A stretch of DNA of 64,000 nt from Streptacidiphilus sp. PB12-B1b (GTDB lineage Bacteria > Actinomycetota > Actinomycetes > Streptomycetales > Streptomycetaceae), in assembly GCF_014084125.1 (NCBI RefSeq), contig NZ_CP048405.1:1240001-1304000 (forward strand), read 5' to 3'. A program made the position numbers and the translations under genes. The notes under the pieces were generated by a model that ran no database searches, had not been told where the DNA came from, and saw nothing but the letters and a program-made list of their open reading frames with translations. Shown piece by piece: positions 61,551 through 64,000 of the stretch. Within the stretch, counting starts at the first letter, position 1. Each line of letters starts with the position of its first letter.

Positions 61551-61637
61551 CCGGCCGCCCCGGCGTGACATCCCACACACCGGGACGAAAGCGCCCACCA
61601 GGCAAGACGGCCATCCCGCAGCCCGCTCGGGAATCTA

Positions 61638-61643
61638 TACGAT
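61638..61643 (+). promoter_or_regulatory. -10 element (TACGAT) of the cys leader peptide
   Basis: TACGAT is followed by 6 nt and then the ATG at 61650, so the leader-peptide mRNA is probably leaderless. Confidence 0.5.
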
Positions 61644-61649
61644 GACCGC

Positions 61650-61754
61650 ATGCGTTACCTCGACGTGAGCCCTCCCGCCGCAGGCATCCGCCTCGTGGCG
61701 CGGCTGCACGTCGACCTGTGCCGCCTCGCCAGCGCGATCTGTCGCGCCCGCTGA
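61650..61754 (+). CDS. Putative leader peptide of the cysO-cysM operon
   Basis: A 34-residue ORF starting MRYLDVSPPAAGIRLVARLH. It has two Cys (in DLCRLASAICRAR) near the C-terminus and ends in TGA. Short Cys-containing leader peptides of this type precede sulfur genes in streptomycetes and are annotated as putative leader peptides. Two Cys codons in the last ten would sense Cys-tRNA supply, allowing attenuation of cysO-cysM. Translation begins 6 nt after a -10 hexamer. The stop is 84 nt before cysO; the intervening GC-rich stretch (including a CGCCCGCGGGCG dyad at 61789-61800) may hold the attenuator. Confidence 0.75.
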   Translation: MRYLDVSPPAAGIRLVARLHVDLCRLASAICRAR

Positions 61755-61838
61755 CCGCCCCGCCCGCGCGGCCCACACCCGCTCCGCCCGCCCGCGGGCG
61801 ACCACCCCGCCCGCCCCGCCACCCTCTGGAGTGCAGCC

Positions 61839-63085
<1,247 letters not shown>

Positions 63086-63395
63086 CCGGCCCCGCGCACA
63101 CCCCGCAACACCCCGCACACGACCCCGGCAGGGGCCCGGCGACAAGCCGCGCCCCAGGCCGCGATCGGATGTTCCCCTGCCCCCCGCACGTACGAGCACA
63201 TACCGGGCCGCACCATGGGGACTCCGCTCGCGGCCTTTTATATATCCGTATTCTGACCCCAAACCGTAACAGAACGACGACAAGGGACATTCCTCCGCTT
63301 TGCCCCCGCGCCTCTGGAAAAAGGTGGGAGCAGAACAGCCGACCCCGCCGCGCACCGAACGGCGCTGGTCACGCACCCATCGGAGGAGGGACGTC
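63086..63395. other. Intergenic region with an AT-rich stretch
   Basis: This 310-bp gap holds a hairpin at 63206-63239 followed by TTTTATATAT, and then AT-rich sequence to about 63300 that is unusual for the window. No ORF with a ribosome-binding site was identified. Confidence 0.4.
63206..63239 (+). terminator. Terminator of the cysO-cysM operon
   Basis: GGCCGC (63206-63211) pairs with GCGGCC (63230-63235) around an 18-nt loop and is followed by TTTTATATAT. Confidence 0.5.
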
Positions 63396-63596
63396 ATGAG
63401 TCCTCGCAGTGGCGAACTCTGGTCCTATGTGCAGATCGCAGCCCACATCGGCGTCCAGCCGGACACCGTCAAGTCCTACCGCCGCCAAGGCGTCCTGCCC
63501 GAACCCGACGTCGTCACCGTCCTCGGCCAGCCCCGCTGGTACGCCGAAACCATCCGCGCCTGGAGCGCCCGACGCCCCCGCAACCGGGACCGCTGA
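63396..63596 (+). CDS. Small helix-turn-helix protein
   Basis: A 66-residue DNA-binding protein. ATG at 63396 has GGAGGAGGG 6 nt upstream, the strongest ribosome-binding site in the region. The sequence SGELWSYVQIAAHIGVQPDTVKSYRRQGVLPEPDVV is a MerR/excisionase-like helix-turn-helix with the turn GVQPDTVKSY, then a wing (TVLGQPRWYAETIRAW) and a basic tail. It resembles small actinobacterial winged-helix regulators such as BldC in size but not clearly in sequence. Function unknown. Confidence 0.8.
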   Translation: MSPRSGELWSYVQIAAHIGVQPDTVKSYRRQGVLPEPDVVTVLGQPRWYAETIRAWSARRPRNRDR

Positions 63597-63771
63597 CCCG
63601 CCACTCGCACACCGCCCGTACAGGGGAGCGCCCCGCGCCCCCCGTACTGGTGATTCCGACCACAACCGGCCCCGCGGACGACTGCGAAACCATACCGCCG
63701 CCTTACTCTCGACTCTCACGCACGAACGCAATGAAGCGGCAGCACCGGTACCGGCAGGCGGAGGACGCGGC

Positions 63772-64000
63772 ATGGATCTGACCGTGGTGGGATGCTCGGG
63801 GAGCTTCCCGTCAGCCGACTCGCCCTGCTCCTGCTACCTGCTCCAGGCCGACGGATACCGGCTGGTCATCGACCTCGGCAACGGCGCCCTCGGCGCCCTC
63901 CAGCGCTACTGCGGCCTCTACGAGGTCGACGCGGTCCTGCTCAGCCACCTGCACGCGGACCACTGCATCGACATGTGCGCCTACTACGTCGCCCGCAACT
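63772..64000 (+). CDS. Metallo-beta-lactamase-fold hydrolase, N-terminal part
   Basis: The frame is open from ATG 63772 (ribosome-binding site GGAGGACGCGGC) to the right edge, giving 76 residues. MDLTVVGCSGSFPSADSPCSCYLLQADGYRLVID is the canonical N-terminus of the RNase Z-like/MBL-fold group; SHLHADHCIDMCAYYVAR contains the metal-binding HxHxDH motif. Cys-rich early residues (CSGSFP, PCSCY) are usual for this subfamily in streptomycetes. Product class is clear; substrate is not, and the C-terminus is outside the window. Confidence 0.9.
   Translation, partial: MDLTVVGCSGSFPSADSPCSCYLLQADGYRLVIDLGNGALGALQRYCGLYEVDAVLLSHLHADHCIDMCAYYVARN

Overview
The window is a gene-dense, very GC-rich chromosomal segment (by eye about 73% GC, with G or C at most third codon positions). 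The gene content points to a member of the Streptomycetaceae: ssgG, paired PkaA/PkaB-like Ser/Thr kinases, HelD, a LAETG sortase substrate, a 180-kDa NAD-glutamate dehydrogenase, and a CysO/CysM/Mec cysteine pathway with a streptomycete-type leader peptide. The order resembles, from memory, the Streptomyces coelicolor SCO3005 (secA) to SCO2908 stretch, so this is mostly core chromosome. I see no integrase, transposase, insertion sequence, CRISPR array or phage genes.

Left part (1-18.3 kb): the 3' end of secA, convergent Rv3235-family and DUF6912 genes, a HAD phosphatase, gdhB behind a clear -35/-10 promoter, then a divergent pair. A minus-strand FHA-FtsK ATPase-like protein faces two tandem membrane Ser/Thr kinases. 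prfB, a long perfect terminator, a small LAETG-anchored surface protein and a zinc-ribbon membrane protein follow.

Central part (18.3-31 kb): ftsE-ftsX, smpB and ssrA (tmRNA) form a division and ribosome-rescue block. Then come an HTH_42 protein, a HelD-type RNA polymerase-recycling helicase, a probable unannotated structured RNA on the minus strand (about 25195-25334), an ACT-domain malic enzyme, hupA, murA, a YqgE protein and a DUF3039 protein.

Right-central part (30.7-46 kb): a GH20 hexosaminidase, a three-gene molybdenum-hydroxylase operon (FAD, 2Fe-2S and Mo subunits, the last with degenerate active-site motifs), tRNA-Cys preceded in the same transcript by a cysteine-rich small ORF, an MFS exporter, a DEAD/DEAH helicase, an IclR regulator, a PDZ-less Lon-like protease, and an Lrp/AsnC regulator divergent from hppD with a palindromic operator between them.

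Right part (46-64 kb): a secreted Gly/Ser-rich protein, an OmpR/histidine-kinase pair, a CBM2-GH18 secreted protein, a GT87 membrane glycosyltransferase overlapping ssgG tail to tail, two RDD membrane proteins (the first split by an apparent frameshift), a secreted phospholipase-D-like protein behind a repeated paired motif, the NAD-salvage genes pncA and pncB, clpS, DUF2017, mec, leader peptide-cysO-cysM, a small HTH protein and the start of a metallo-beta-lactamase-fold hydrolase. Several starts here have a -10 hexamer (TAnnnT) only 6-7 nt upstream, suggesting leaderless mRNAs.

All calls rest on reading the sequence and on remembered family knowledge; no database search was run.
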